Part shown: piece after piece, positions 1-8,289 of the stretch
Numbering within the stretch: the first letter of the stretch is position 1
How the letters are laid out: the number at the start of each line of letters is the position of its first letter
DNA from: a virus
Length of the DNA: 34,074 nucleotides
Strand: one strand, 5' to 3'
IMG/VR virus record: IMGVR_UViG_3300017991_000264
Span: 1-34,074 of that record
Notes under the pieces: model-generated
Database searches by the model: none
What the model was told of the DNA's origin: nothing
Seen by the model: only the letters and a program-made list of their open reading frames with translations
Position numbers and translations under genes: made by a program

Positions 1-8
1 AGGAATTT

Positions 9-467
9 ATGAAAAGAGTACTGACATTGACAATTGTGCTGGCACTACTCGGATGTGCCGGGGGTCCGGAGCCTATAGTCCTGGACGAAATGACAGACCG
101 GTATGTCGAGGTAATGGCCGGGATGGCAGTCCGTGAAATAGCCTACGAAGTTTGCCGGATCGACGATCAGGAGTTGACGGACGCGATAGTCAACCTCTAT
201 ACTACCGTCCGGGATGGGGCCTTGACCGACGATGCTATTGACCAACTCTCGAGGCTGACCGCTGGCCGACCGACACTGGGACCGGCCATCGGGGATCTAG
301 TCGAGCTGTTCGGTCAGCCGATACTTGAGGGATACGAGCCGGTTCTATTGACGCGGCCCATGCTTCAACGGATCGAGAACAAGTGGGCTGAGGGATTCCG
401 ACTTTGCGGTCTTGGGGGTCCGCCCCCGGAGCCGGTCCCGATCCCCGGACCTTTGAATAGGGAATAA
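9..467 (+). CDS. Putative phage-encoded lipoprotein
   Basis: The 152-residue product starts with a short lipoprotein signal: basic residues (MKR), a hydrophobic core, then a lipobox ending LLGC with the lipidated cysteine at residue 16. It should be exported and anchored in a membrane of the infected cell. The mature part is mostly helical and acidic with a proline-rich tail; I recognise no enzymatic domain. The start is supported by AGGAATTT directly before the ATG. It heads a run of small genes before the terminase. Possible roles are superinfection exclusion or an outer-membrane spanin-type lysis function, but neither is shown by the sequence. The lipobox is seen; the role is not known. 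Confidence 0.72.
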   Translation: MKRVLTLTIVLALLGCAGGPEPIVLDEMTDRYVEVMAGMAVREIAYEVCRIDDQELTDAIVNLYTTVRDGALTDDAIDQLSRLTAGRPTLGPAIGDLVELFGQPILEGYEPVLLTRPMLQRIENKWAEGFRLCGLGGPPPEPVPIPGPLNRE

Positions 468-471
468 ACCT

Positions 472-591
472 ATGCCATTCAAGAAAATCAACAAGGGGAA
501 GAATAAGGGAAAATTCAAGTCCCCCTCAGGCAGGGTGTGGACTAAAGCTCAGATTAAGGCCTACCATGCTAAAAAGAAGAGGAAGAAATGA
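472..591 (+). CDS. Small highly basic protein (39 aa)
   Basis: A 39-codon reading frame runs from an ATG at 472 to a TGA at 589-591. It is rich in lysine, with a KKKRKK C-terminus and a central SPSGRVWTKAQIKAYH segment. AGGGA lies about nine bases upstream of the ATG, and the stop overlaps the next gene's start as ATGA, which supports real translation. No domain is recognised. The charge suggests nucleic-acid or phosphate binding, which is inference only. Confidence 0.6.
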   Translation: MPFKKINKGKNKGKFKSPSGRVWTKAQIKAYHAKKKRKK

Positions 592-1040
592 CAAAAGAGG
601 AAAAGCGTTTAATGTGTTCCCAGTGTGCGGAACACCCATTTGTTGCTGAAGCAGCTCGAAAGTCTGTTCCTCGGTGGGCATTTATTAGTGTCTTATCCAC
701 GGCATTGGTCATATCCCTCACGTTTAGCGGCTGGTACACTTCCTCTCTCAGGACGATCGAGACGAAGGTAATAGCAGAAGTTGAGGAACACAGGATGAAC
801 ATCGATTCGGTCATGGCCTCTCAAAAATTTCACATAAATGAGAGGATAGCTGCGGCCCATGAAGCCTATAACCATGACGTCGAGAGGTTTATCAATGCGG
901 TTCGGGAGAACCGGGAAGCCATCATAGTTATAAAATCCGACATTCAGGACATCAAAGTAAAACAGGCGGAATTTGAAACGAAACAGGATATGGTCCTTAA
1001 GCGGATAGGATTAGATAGGCCAGAAAGACCGGAGGGATAA
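588..1040 (+). CDS. Single-pass membrane protein with coiled-coil tail
   Basis: The 150-residue protein has an N-terminal CxxC pair (CSQC, residues 10-13), one hydrophobic segment near residues 30-50 (WAFISVLSTALVISLTF), and a long charged helical C-terminal half with heptad-like spacing, probably a coiled coil. GAGGAAGAA precedes the ATG, which overlaps the upstream stop (ATGA). One transmembrane helix plus a long helical domain is the layout of inner-membrane spanins (Rz-like) but also of other phage membrane proteins. The nearby lipoprotein and two-helix protein would fit a dispersed lysis set, but no endolysin is recognised here. Confidence 0.68.
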   Translation: MTKEEKRLMCSQCAEHPFVAEAARKSVPRWAFISVLSTALVISLTFSGWYTSSLRTIETKVIAEVEEHRMNIDSVMASQKFHINERIAAAHEAYNHDVERFINAVRENREAIIVIKSDIQDIKVKQAEFETKQDMVLKRIGLDRPERPEG

Positions 1041-1321
1041 TGGGCGGGCTATTAAGATTAGATGGAACCAAGAAGGGTCCGGGATTTTTGGGTCGACTTG
1101 ATCGACCTGATGGGGGTTACTCCACCGAACTTAGTATAGGGGTAGAATTTGACGGAAAAGAGGTTCAAATCCCATCACTGGTCCCAACCCTAACTCCAGG
1201 GGAAATCGAACTATTACTATCTGGGGGAGAAATAACTCCTGAAATAATTAATAAGGCTATCCAACACGCCAGAGATCGAATGTCCAAGGGTTTAAGTCCG
1301 TTCTATGAGGAGGGGGAATAG
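1040..1321 (+). CDS. Conserved small phage protein, function unknown
   Basis: The 93-residue product has a glycine-rich N-terminus and a central segment (GGYSTELSIGVEFDGKEV then IPSLVPTLTP) that looks like a small beta-rich module I associate with phage virion-linked proteins. The rest is helical. It starts at an ATG overlapping the previous stop (TAATG), and its own stop TAG runs into the GTG start of the terminase gene. No catalytic motif is visible. Confidence 0.6.
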   Translation: MGGLLRLDGTKKGPGFLGRLDRPDGGYSTELSIGVEFDGKEVQIPSLVPTLTPGEIELLLSGGEITPEIINKAIQHARDRMSKGLSPFYEEGE

Positions 1322-2754
1322 TGCATATCAACTACGTCTCGGAACCGACTCTAACCAAATTCCACAAGTCCGATGCCTTTTACCGCTGCGTCCGGGGGCC
1401 TGTCCGTTCGGGCAAGTCCACCGGAATGTGCGTCGAGATAATGAAACGGGCTATGGAGCAGAAGGTTGGACCGGGGAACGTCCGCCGAAGTCGTTGGGTC
1501 GTGGTTCGAAACACCTACCGCGAACTTGAGGATACAACTTTGAACACGTGGCTCATGTGGTTCCCCGAGGCGGTATTCGGATCATTTAACCGGAGGACGA
1601 TGACTCATGTCCTCCAGTTCAATGACATATACTGTGAGGTCATGTTCCGAGCGCTGGACCGGCCTGATGACGTCAAGAAGCTCCTGTCTCTGGAAGTGAC
1701 CGGTGCCTGGATCAATGAGGCGCGGGAGGTCCCTAAGGCAATCGTCGACGTCCTTGGGGATAGAGTCGAGCAGTATCCCCCGAAGATGGACGAGGGGGTC
1801 ACCTGGGGAGGAGTCTTCCTCGACACCAATGCCCCGGATGAAGACCATTGGTGGTTTGAGTTTGAGGCTAATCCCCCGAGGGATTGGAAATTCTTCGTAC
1901 AACCGGGGGCACTCAAGGAGGTTCGGGAGGGAATCTTCAAGGCCAACCCCAAGGCCGAAAACATCAAGAATCTAAACGCAGGGCATAACTACTACCTCAA
2001 GCGGATGGGAGGCAAGAAGGATAGCTATATCCGAGTCTATTACTGTAATCAGTTCGGGTTCGTGGAGGAGGGGAGACGGGTCCATCCGGAATACTCCGAT
2101 GCGGCTCATTGCAGTCCGTCGCCCCTGATCCCCAATCCGGAGCATCAGGTTGTGGTGGGCCTCGACTATGGCCTGACCCCAGCAGCCGCATTTTTCTCGA
2201 GGAGACCCTCAGGTCAATGGTGGCTCTTCCACGAGATCACGACAGAGAAGGTGGGGATCAAGAACTTCGGACAGATGTGCCTTCTCCCCTACTATCTGTC
2301 CACACTCAAGGATTTCGACAATGTATCCTACTATGGGGACACTTGGGGAAACACCGCTGGACAGAATGACAAAAGGACGCCGGGGATGATCCTGGAGACT
2401 ATAGGGTTTAACATAGAACACCCGTCTATTGAGGGAGGGACCACGATCCGGAGAGAGGCCCTGGCCGCGCCTCTCGAGAGGATGATCGATGGTGAACCGG
2501 GCCTCCTCATAGACCCATCTTGCAAGGCGATTCGCAAAGGGCTAAGCTCGAAGTACGTCTACAAGAGGCTCAAGGTCTCCGGAGATGAGAAATTTCAGGA
2601 GAAGCCCGACAAGAACTGGTGGTCTCACGTTTGTGAGGCCGCCGAACACGGAATGTGGGGCGCGGGTGAAGGAAAGGCCCTAATCCGCAAACCAAGGAAA
2701 AAAACCAACAGGCCAAGAAGGCCAGCGATTCAGGGAGCATGGATGGGGGCATGA
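1321..2754 (+). CDS. terL: Terminase large subunit
   Basis: This is the packaging motor: an ATPase that pumps DNA into the prohead and a nuclease that cuts the concatemer. The 477-residue protein has a Walker A motif GPVRSGKS (residues 26-33), a Walker B-like segment VTGAWINEA with the catalytic Glu at 133, and a coupling-motif-like FLDTN near 167-170. The C-terminal RNase H-fold nuclease is indicated by VVVGLDYG (Asp282) and YYGDTWG (Asp340). It starts at GTG 1321, preceded by GAGGAGGGGGAATA. No small terminase subunit is recognised in the window. The next gene overlaps its stop by four bases. Confidence 0.92.
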   Translation: MHINYVSEPTLTKFHKSDAFYRCVRGPVRSGKSTGMCVEIMKRAMEQKVGPGNVRRSRWVVVRNTYRELEDTTLNTWLMWFPEAVFGSFNRRTMTHVLQFNDIYCEVMFRALDRPDDVKKLLSLEVTGAWINEAREVPKAIVDVLGDRVEQYPPKMDEGVTWGGVFLDTNAPDEDHWWFEFEANPPRDWKFFVQPGALKEVREGIFKANPKAENIKNLNAGHNYYLKRMGGKKDSYIRVYYCNQFGFVEEGRRVHPEYSDAAHCSPSPLIPNPEHQVVVGLDYGLTPAAAFFSRRPSGQWWLFHEITTEKVGIKNFGQMCLLPYYLSTLKDFDNVSYYGDTWGNTAGQNDKRTPGMILETIGFNIEHPSIEGGTTIRREALAAPLERMIDGEPGLLIDPSCKAIRKGLSSKYVYKRLKVSGDEKFQEKPDKNWWSHVCEAAEHGMWGAGEGKALIRKPRKKTNRPRRPAIQGAWMGA

Positions 2755-2903
2755 GCATGATGGATGACAAAACATTAGTAGTGATTGGGGCGGTTGTCAC
2801 GATGCTTACTTGCGTCGTATGGCCCCCTCCGGAGCCGGTCCTCGAACTTATTAAAATAGGCCTTGCCGGAATGTTTGGCCTCGCGATGGGAAAGGGGAGC
2901 TGA
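2751..2903 (+). CDS. Small two-transmembrane protein, holin candidate
   Basis: A 50-codon frame begins at an ATG overlapping the terminase stop (ATGA). The product has two hydrophobic stretches, TLVVIGAVVTMLTCVVW (about 8-24) and LELIKIGLAGMFGLAMG (about 31-47), separated by a proline turn (PPPEP). This hairpin layout is that of small class II holins. Methionines at residues 3 and 4 are alternative starts. A lysis role is inference from topology and size only; no endolysin gene is next to it. Confidence 0.6.
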   Translation: MSMMDDKTLVVIGAVVTMLTCVVWPPPEPVLELIKIGLAGMFGLAMGKGS

Positions 2904-2904
2904 T

Positions 2905-3741
2905 ATGGGTCTCGGACCGGAATTAGTCACTAACGGGCATTTCAACGTCGACACGACCGGCTGGAGTGCACTAAACGGGGGAGTCCTTAGTTCTGAGGCA
3001 GGTGGGATAGACAGTAGTAATGCCCTTAAGGTCCTCAGTGGTGCGGCCAATGCCGGATCTGCTTATCAAACGGTAAATGTTAAGGCCGGTAGAAAATATG
3101 TTCTGTCACAGTGGCATAAGAATGGGAGCACATCTGGTAAAATATCACTAGATTCCACGGCATCAACCTGGAATGGGGACATATACTACGAAGTATTCGT
3201 CGACGCCGCGTGGACTTTTAGGTCCAGGGTTATTGAGTGCCCCACCAATATAATCGCTATGACGCTATTTAATAACTCGACAACCCTGGGGCACTACAAT
3301 TACTGGGATAACATATCGGTACGCGAAATAGTGACCCGCGACGGAGTCATTGCCGACATAATCAAACAAATACTCAAAAAAGGAAGGGGATCTATACCAA
3401 TGAAATACTTGAAGTCAGACATCGCCATTGCAAACAATGGAACCTTCTCCACTGGGTTTAACATCGAGGAGTGGGCATTGTTCTTCGGAGCCTTGTTCCC
3501 GGATATGGACGCTGGAGCCATAGGACTAGAGATGAGTATCGACGGGACGAACTACTATCCAGTGATAGACCCGGCTACTGGGACTGATGCGGTCCTACTA
3601 GTTTCAGGGGCGGACCCCGCTTTCGTCGACTTTTCGGATAAGGTCCGGTCGATGTTTAATAACTCATTGGCCAAACTCCGATTCACCTGCGCGACTCAGT
3701 CGTCAGGAGCAGTTACCGTCACACTAATTCAGAGAGGTTAA
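2905..3741 (+). CDS. Virion-associated protein with carbohydrate-binding-like N-terminal module
   Basis: The start at ATG 2905 is chosen over an upstream in-frame ATG (2863) because GGGGAGC lies just ahead of it and it follows the preceding stop. The 278-residue protein opens with ELVTNGHFNVDTTGWS, which resembles the beginning of CBM4/9-type jelly-roll modules, and continues as beta-rich sequence to about residue 135. The C-terminal part (about 165-278) looks like a separate beta-sandwich common in phage structural proteins (SIDGTNYYPV; VRSMFNNSLAKLRF). It could be a capsid decoration or head-fibre protein. Its place between terminase and portal is unusual. Confidence 0.6.
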   Translation: MGLGPELVTNGHFNVDTTGWSALNGGVLSSEAGGIDSSNALKVLSGAANAGSAYQTVNVKAGRKYVLSQWHKNGSTSGKISLDSTASTWNGDIYYEVFVDAAWTFRSRVIECPTNIIAMTLFNNSTTLGHYNYWDNISVREIVTRDGVIADIIKQILKKGRGSIPMKYLKSDIAIANNGTFSTGFNIEEWALFFGALFPDMDAGAIGLEMSIDGTNYYPVIDPATGTDAVLLVSGADPAFVDFSDKVRSMFNNSLAKLRFTCATQSSGAVTVTLIQRG

Positions 3742-3742
3742 G

Positions 3743-4252
3743 ATGGCAATCCCAGATTCCAGACCGCAACCGGAAATTGTAGACACCAGGGACAATGATC
3801 TGCCTGAGAGGGAGAGGATCGTCGACGAGTTCCTGGCCAATTTCAGACTCGTCAGTCTGTACGAGGAATACAATCGACGGGAGGCGAGAGATGACCTCCG
3901 AATGATTGCGGGGTTTGACCACTGGCCAGCTAAAGTCGCGAAGCAGAGGGAGGAGGACGGGAGGCCGGTCCTCACCGTCAATAAGCTCCCGTCATTCATC
4001 GATCAGGTCCTCAATGAAGCGAGGCTCAACAAAATTGGGATCAAGGTGATTGCCAAAGGCTCGGGCGCTACCAAGGAATTGGCCGACACCTACGAGGGAC
4101 TAATCCGCGAGATTGAGGACGACTCCAACGCGGACGTGGCTTACTTCCCGGACTTGAGGGTGGGGTCAATAACGGATTCGGGTACTTCCGGGTCGTCAGT
4201 GAATACGCAGATGACGAGGGGTTCGAGCAGGTCCTCAAGATCAAGAGGGTGA
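3743..4252 (+). CDS. Portal protein, N-terminal part (frame broken near 4147-4152)
   Basis: This frame encodes the first part of a P22-like portal, the dodecameric ring at the DNA entry vertex. Residues 1-136 look like portal sequence, for example FDHWPAKVAKQREEDGRPVLTVNKLPSF and then SNADVAYF. After about nucleotide 4150 the frame becomes serine/arginine-rich nonsense and stops at 4252. The portal sequence resumes in the frame one base back (GLEGGVNNGFGYFRV from about 4150). One extra G in the CCCGG run at 4147-4151 would restore a single reading frame of about 703 residues (3743-5853), close to the 725 of P22 gp1. See the next entry. Confidence 0.82.
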   Translation: MAIPDSRPQPEIVDTRDNDLPERERIVDEFLANFRLVSLYEEYNRREARDDLRMIAGFDHWPAKVAKQREEDGRPVLTVNKLPSFIDQVLNEARLNKIGIKVIAKGSGATKELADTYEGLIREIEDDSNADVAYFPDLRVGSITDSGTSGSSVNTQMTRGSSRSSRSRG

Positions 4253-5853
4253 AGAACCAATTCACGGTTTACCTCGATCCTGCCGCTGAAGAGGCGGACG
4301 GGTCCGACGCCCGTTGGGGTTTCGTCACGGAGTTGATCTCAGGGAAAGAGTACAAGGCACGATACCCCAACTGCGATCCCCCAAGCCAATTCCCTTCGGA
4401 GGAAAACCGGCTATGGTTCCAGGAGGATATGTACCGAATCGCGGAGTATTGGGTCAAAGAACCAACGACTCGAACCCTGGCTCTATTGGAGGATGGGAGG
4501 ACGGTCATCAAGGAAGACTGGCTCCGGGTTGAGGACGATCTGAACCGGAAGTATGAAGAGGAAATGGGAGCCTATATGAAGGCTCAGGAGGCGGCTAAGT
4601 CTACGGCCCAGCCTCAGGCCCCAGCCCCAGAGGGTCAGCCCATGCCCCAGCCTCAGGCCCCAGAATCCATGCCTCCGCTCCCAGATCCTCCTCCTCCAGT
4701 CCCAGGAGTCCTGAAGGAGCGGACCGTCAAGACCCACAAGGTAATGCAGTATCTCGTGGATGGGGTCAAGGTCATCGAGAAGACCGAGTGGTTGGGCAAG
4801 TACATCCCAATTTGTCCAGTGTATGGCAAGGAGGTCGTGATCGACGAGGAGAGATTCCTCCGAGGCCTGATCCGGTTTGCCAAGGATCCGCAACGGATGT
4901 ATGACTACTTCCGGACTGCAGCGACGGAGACCGTAGGACTTGCCCCCAAGGCCCCGTACATTATGGAAGAGGGTCAAGTAGAGGGTCATGAGACGGAGTG
5001 GGATAATTCAGGAACTAAGAACCACCCGTACCTGCTCTATAAGGCGATTCCTGGAGTTCCCCCACCTCAACGACAAGTAGTGACCCAAACGGCAATCGGG
5101 GAGATGACCGAATCGCAACTGAGCAACGACGAGATGAAGGCAACGACTTCCCTGTTTGACGCGAGTCTTGGGGCACAGGGGAATGAAATCTCTGGCGTGG
5201 CTATCCAATCCAGGCAGCAGAAGGGCGACGTGGCCAACTACGCGTTCCATGACAACCTGAACCGGGCGATTCGATTCTGCGGAAAGATATTGGTTGACCT
5301 TATCCCCAAAATCTACGACACGGAGAGACAGATCCTGATTATGGACGTCGAAGGTGAAGAGAAGCTCGTGACGATCAATCAGGTGGTGCTGGATGAAGCT
5401 ACAGGGAAGAAGGTGATCATTAACGATCTGACCCAGGGGAAATATAAGGTGACCACGACGACAGGTCCGAGATTCAGCTCCGCACGACAAGCGGCAGTTG
5501 CCTCGATGCTCGACTTCATCCGTGTGGCCCCAGAATCCAGCAATATGATCATGGATCTGGTCGCGGAGAATATGGATTGGCCGGGGGCTGAGAAGATAGC
5601 CCGTCGTTTCCGCACTATGCTGGGGATCGACGAGCAGGGCAATATGCAGACGAAGGAGCCTGGACTTGACCAAATCTTCATGGAGAAGAAAATTCAGGGG
5701 ACGACCCTTGGAAATGAGAAGAAGAAACTGGATATAGTGGAGAAACGTCGGGAACTCGGCGGGACGTACCAGGAAGTGGCCCATGCTGGGGCTGTAGGTG
5801 CTCTCTCCGCTTTCATGGGACAACAAGGAGGTGGAAATGGCCAGCAAACCTAA
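4249..5853 (+). CDS. Portal protein, C-terminal part
   Basis: This is the rest of the P22-type portal. The listed start is an in-frame GTG, but homologous-looking sequence in this frame extends back to about 4150, so the GTG is probably not a real start. It includes wing/stem-type sequence (VKNQFTVYLDPAAEEADGSD), a proline/glutamine-rich insert around nucleotides 4600-4720, and a segment with TTSLFDASLGAQGNEISGVA and IQSRQQKGDVANYAF that is typical of P22-like portals. The C-terminus is helical and glycine/glutamine-rich. It overlaps the next small gene by 17 bases. Either a one-base error or mutation splits the gene, or frameshifting joins it. Confidence 0.88.
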   Translation: MKNQFTVYLDPAAEEADGSDARWGFVTELISGKEYKARYPNCDPPSQFPSEENRLWFQEDMYRIAEYWVKEPTTRTLALLEDGRTVIKEDWLRVEDDLNRKYEEEMGAYMKAQEAAKSTAQPQAPAPEGQPMPQPQAPESMPPLPDPPPPVPGVLKERTVKTHKVMQYLVDGVKVIEKTEWLGKYIPICPVYGKEVVIDEERFLRGLIRFAKDPQRMYDYFRTAATETVGLAPKAPYIMEEGQVEGHETEWDNSGTKNHPYLLYKAIPGVPPPQRQVVTQTAIGEMTESQLSNDEMKATTSLFDASLGAQGNEISGVAIQSRQQKGDVANYAFHDNLNRAIRFCGKILVDLIPKIYDTERQILIMDVEGEEKLVTINQVVLDEATGKKVIINDLTQGKYKVTTTTGPRFSSARQAAVASMLDFIRVAPESSNMIMDLVAENMDWPGAEKIARRFRTMLGIDEQGNMQTKEPGLDQIFMEKKIQGTTLGNEKKKLDIVEKRRELGGTYQEVAHAGAVGALSAFMGQQGGGNGQQT

Positions 5854-5995
5854 AGTAGTGAGGAAGAAAGTCGGGCACCGTCCTGATCCTAAGGGGTCCA
5901 AGGCGAGAGCTTACCTTCGGGCCAGGAAAAAAGAGCAGATGAGGAAAGCTGAGAAGAGGGACTCAATGCGGAAAAGGGGGAAAAGGAACAGATGA
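5837..5995 (+). CDS. Small arginine/lysine-rich protein (52 aa)
   Basis: The start at ATG 5837 is chosen because AGGAGGTGGAA precedes it; it overlaps the portal end by 17 bases. The 52-residue product is very basic (KPKVVRKKVGHRPDPKG, then many RK pairs to KRGKRNR). No domain is recognised. It overlaps the next gene (ATGA at 5992). Such small basic proteins are common near phage capsid genes; DNA or scaffold contact is only a guess. Confidence 0.6.
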   Translation: MASKPKVVRKKVGHRPDPKGSKARAYLRARKKEQMRKAEKRDSMRKRGKRNR

Positions 5996-6204
5996 CACTT
6001 AGAGATGGAGACATCCGCGACTTACAGCGGAAGATGAAACTGGAGGGTCGGCCCATAAAGACGAATATCTTTCGTGATGGGGTCCGGGAGTATTTCACCA
6101 ACAAGAGGAATGAGATCGTGGAAGAGCGCAAGGACACGGGGGAGGTCGCAACCCCCCGCGATCGAAACCTCAACAAGCCGGAAAGGCGGAGGAAAAGAAT
6201 CTAA
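5992..6204 (+). CDS. Small charged protein of the head module
   Basis: The 70-residue protein is highly charged and probably helical (GDIRDLQRKMKLEGRP, FTNKRNEIVEERKD). AGGAACAG lies ahead of the ATG, which overlaps the upstream TGA, and its own TAA overlaps the scaffold start (TAATG). Translational coupling across portal, small genes and scaffold suggests a head-assembly role, but no family is recognised. Confidence 0.6.
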   Translation: MTLRDGDIRDLQRKMKLEGRPIKTNIFRDGVREYFTNKRNEIVEERKDTGEVATPRDRNLNKPERRRKRI

Positions 6205-6968
6205 TGAGCGGAGAACACATACCGGGGACAACCCCCGCACCAGGCGAGAACAACTCCGAGGCCTCGCCAGCCTCCCAGGTCACCGAACCTGCCAACACTG
6301 ACAAGGGCGGAGTACAGGAACGAATTAACATCTTAACCAAGAAGAGGCGACAGGCCGAGAGGGAAGCGGCATACTGGCGCGGCAAAGCTGAGGCTACACC
6401 CCCAGCGGAACCGGCAGCTCCCGCAACCCCCGCAACCCCGAAAGCTGAGGACTTGAATCCAGACGACTTCGACAGTCAAGCGGATTACCTCAAGGCATTT
6501 GCCAAAGCGACGAGGGAAGAGGCCAGGGCCGAGATCCAGCAGGAGGAGACAAAGCGCAGGACCGCAGAGTCCCAAGCTCAAATCAACAGGTCTTACTCCA
6601 AGGGTCGAGAGGCTCATGATGACTTCGATGAGGTCGCGCTGAGTCCCACGGTCCCCGTCACTCAGGTCATGTTTGACGCGGCCATGGGCGAGAATCTTGA
6701 TAAGGTGCTGTACTACCTTGGATCAAACGTGGAGGATGCGGCAAGGATTGCGGCTCTCCCCCCAACCCAACAGATTAAGGAGGTCGGACTGCTCGAGGCT
6801 AAGCTGACAGCAGAACCACCGGCCAAAACAACAACCAATGCTCCCGCTCCCCCCAAGACCGTGGGGGGAGGGGGAAACCCACCCCCAGTGGACGAGACCA
6901 AAATGTCTCGAGCCGAACTTCACGCGAAGTGGGAGAAGGAGCGGAGAGCCAGAGCAGGAATAAGGTGA
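6204..6968 (+). CDS. Putative scaffolding protein
   Basis: Position directly before the coat gene and composition indicate a capsid assembly scaffold, which guides coat subunits into a prohead and then leaves. The 254 residues are hydrophilic and largely helical with proline/alanine-rich linkers (about 65-80 and 210-230). There is a coiled-coil-like stretch around residues 90-135 (KAFAKATREEARAEIQQEETKRR, seen here as separate helical repeats) and a short basic C-terminal helix (LHAKWEKERRARAGIR), like the coat-binding basic helix-turn-helix of the P22 scaffold. Sequence similarity itself is weak, as is usual for scaffolds. Confidence 0.75.
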   Translation: MSGEHIPGTTPAPGENNSEASPASQVTEPANTDKGGVQERINILTKKRRQAEREAAYWRGKAEATPPAEPAAPATPATPKAEDLNPDDFDSQADYLKAFAKATREEARAEIQQEETKRRTAESQAQINRSYSKGREAHDDFDEVALSPTVPVTQVMFDAAMGENLDKVLYYLGSNVEDAARIAALPPTQQIKEVGLLEAKLTAEPPAKTTTNAPAPPKTVGGGGNPPPVDETKMSRAELHAKWEKERRARAGIR

Positions 6969-6973
6969 CCTAA

Positions 6974-8224
6974 ATGGCAGCAGATACTTTTTTAACTCAT
7001 AGTATGATCGCGGAGCGAGCGCTCTTCGATCTGCAGAACAACTTGACCATGGCTCAGAATGTGTACCGTGGGTACAACTCTGAATTTCAAACGGCAATCG
7101 GTGGATACAAGAAGGGTAACTCCGTGACTGTCCACCTGCCCAATAAGTTCCGGACGAAGGCCGGACCTACCCTCGACACTGTTGGGGTCCAGGAGCAAAG
7201 CACGACAGTGACCGTGGACGTCCACCGCCACGTTGGCCTCGACTTTCTGGAGACCGACCTGACCCTGTCCATCGAGGATTTCAGTCGGAAGTACACGAAC
7301 CCCGCGACCATCGCACTTGCCAACTACGTCGATCTTGGGGGCTGCTCCGAGTATGTCAACATCTACAATGAGGTCGGCACCGTTGGCACAACCCCCTCAA
7401 CTTTCGGGGTTCTGGCCGATGCCGCTCTCCGGATGGACAATGAGGCTGTCCCCAGAATGGACCGAGTGGCCATCCTGAGTCCCAAGGCCCACTGGTCCAT
7501 GGCGGATGGGGAACTCAAGTCCGTATTCCAGCAGAACATAGTGGATACAATGGTTCGGAGGGGGTTCATCGGCAATTTTGCCCTGATGGACTTCTTCATG
7601 GATCAAAACATCCAGACCCATACGGTGGGGACCTGGGATGCCGGTTCGACCGGAGTGATGAATGGGGCGACCGCTGAAGGGGCCACGTCCCTAGTTACCA
7701 ACGGATGGGCCGCTACCACTGCGATTCTGAAACAAGGGGATATCCTCACGGTAGCTGCAGTTGTCGGTGTCAATCCCATCTCGGGTGCCGCCTGGGAAGG
7801 TAATGAGCTGAGGCAATTCGTCGTGACCGCAGATGTCTCTTCTGTCGGTTCAGACGCCACCATTCCGATCTCACCGAAGATCTATTCCTCTGCCGCAAGC
7901 GAGGACGTCCTTCCCTACCAGACCGTAGTGACCCTGCCTCAAACCGGGGCGGCTCTAGTGGTTCGGGGATCGGATGCCACCGGATACCCGAAGAATCTTG
8001 CCTTTCACCCTGATTGCTTCGCTCTGACCATGGTACCCCTGAAGAGGCCCAAATCGGCGGGACAGTCGGTCATGTGGGCACAGGCATCGGATCAGCAGCT
8101 TGGTCTGAGCATTACGGTCAGCACCGGATTCAACATCAGCAGCTACCTGGAGAACACCAGAATGGACATCCTGTACGGTTGGGATACCATTCGTCCAGAG
8201 CTGGGCGTCCGGATTACCGGCTAA
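6974..8224 (+). CDS. Major capsid protein, P22 coat-like (HK97 fold)
   Basis: The 416-residue protein resembles the P22 gp5 coat family (about 430 residues). The N-terminus reads FLTHSMIAERALFDLQNNL then MAQNVYRGY, followed by KGNSVTVHLPNKF and VGLDFLETDLTLSIEDFSRK, a pattern typical of this family, with a YTNPATIALANYVD helix after it. It follows the scaffold by five bases, with AAGGTGACCTAA ahead of the ATG. A strong terminator follows the stop. A beta-rich insert from roughly residue 220 to 320 would match the variable insertion domain of P22-type coats; this is inferred from position. Confidence 0.9.
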   Translation: MAADTFLTHSMIAERALFDLQNNLTMAQNVYRGYNSEFQTAIGGYKKGNSVTVHLPNKFRTKAGPTLDTVGVQEQSTTVTVDVHRHVGLDFLETDLTLSIEDFSRKYTNPATIALANYVDLGGCSEYVNIYNEVGTVGTTPSTFGVLADAALRMDNEAVPRMDRVAILSPKAHWSMADGELKSVFQQNIVDTMVRRGFIGNFALMDFFMDQNIQTHTVGTWDAGSTGVMNGATAEGATSLVTNGWAATTAILKQGDILTVAAVVGVNPISGAAWEGNELRQFVVTADVSSVGSDATIPISPKIYSSAASEDVLPYQTVVTLPQTGAALVVRGSDATGYPKNLAFHPDCFALTMVPLKRPKSAGQSVMWAQASDQQLGLSITVSTGFNISSYLENTRMDILYGWDTIRPELGVRITG

Positions 8225-8252
8225 AGTCTGAGTACTCACAGTTAACCCAAGT

Positions 8253-8278
8253 GGGGAGGCTAACCCCTCCCCCTTTTT
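8253..8278 (+). terminator. Rho-independent terminator after the coat gene
   Basis: GGGGAGG (8253-8259) pairs perfectly with CCTCCCC (8266-8272) around a CTAACC loop and is followed by CTTTTT. The next gene's AAGGAGATACC ribosome site begins right after the T-run. Partial termination here would set coat and scaffold mRNA above downstream tail genes. Confidence 0.85.
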
Positions 8279-8289
8279 AAGGAGATACC

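Noticed and set aside
4140-4160. Programmed -1 frameshift site in the portal gene
   Set aside because: No standard slippery heptamer in the zero frame and no clear downstream pseudoknot by eye; an indel is simpler. Kept as a finding because it cannot be settled here.
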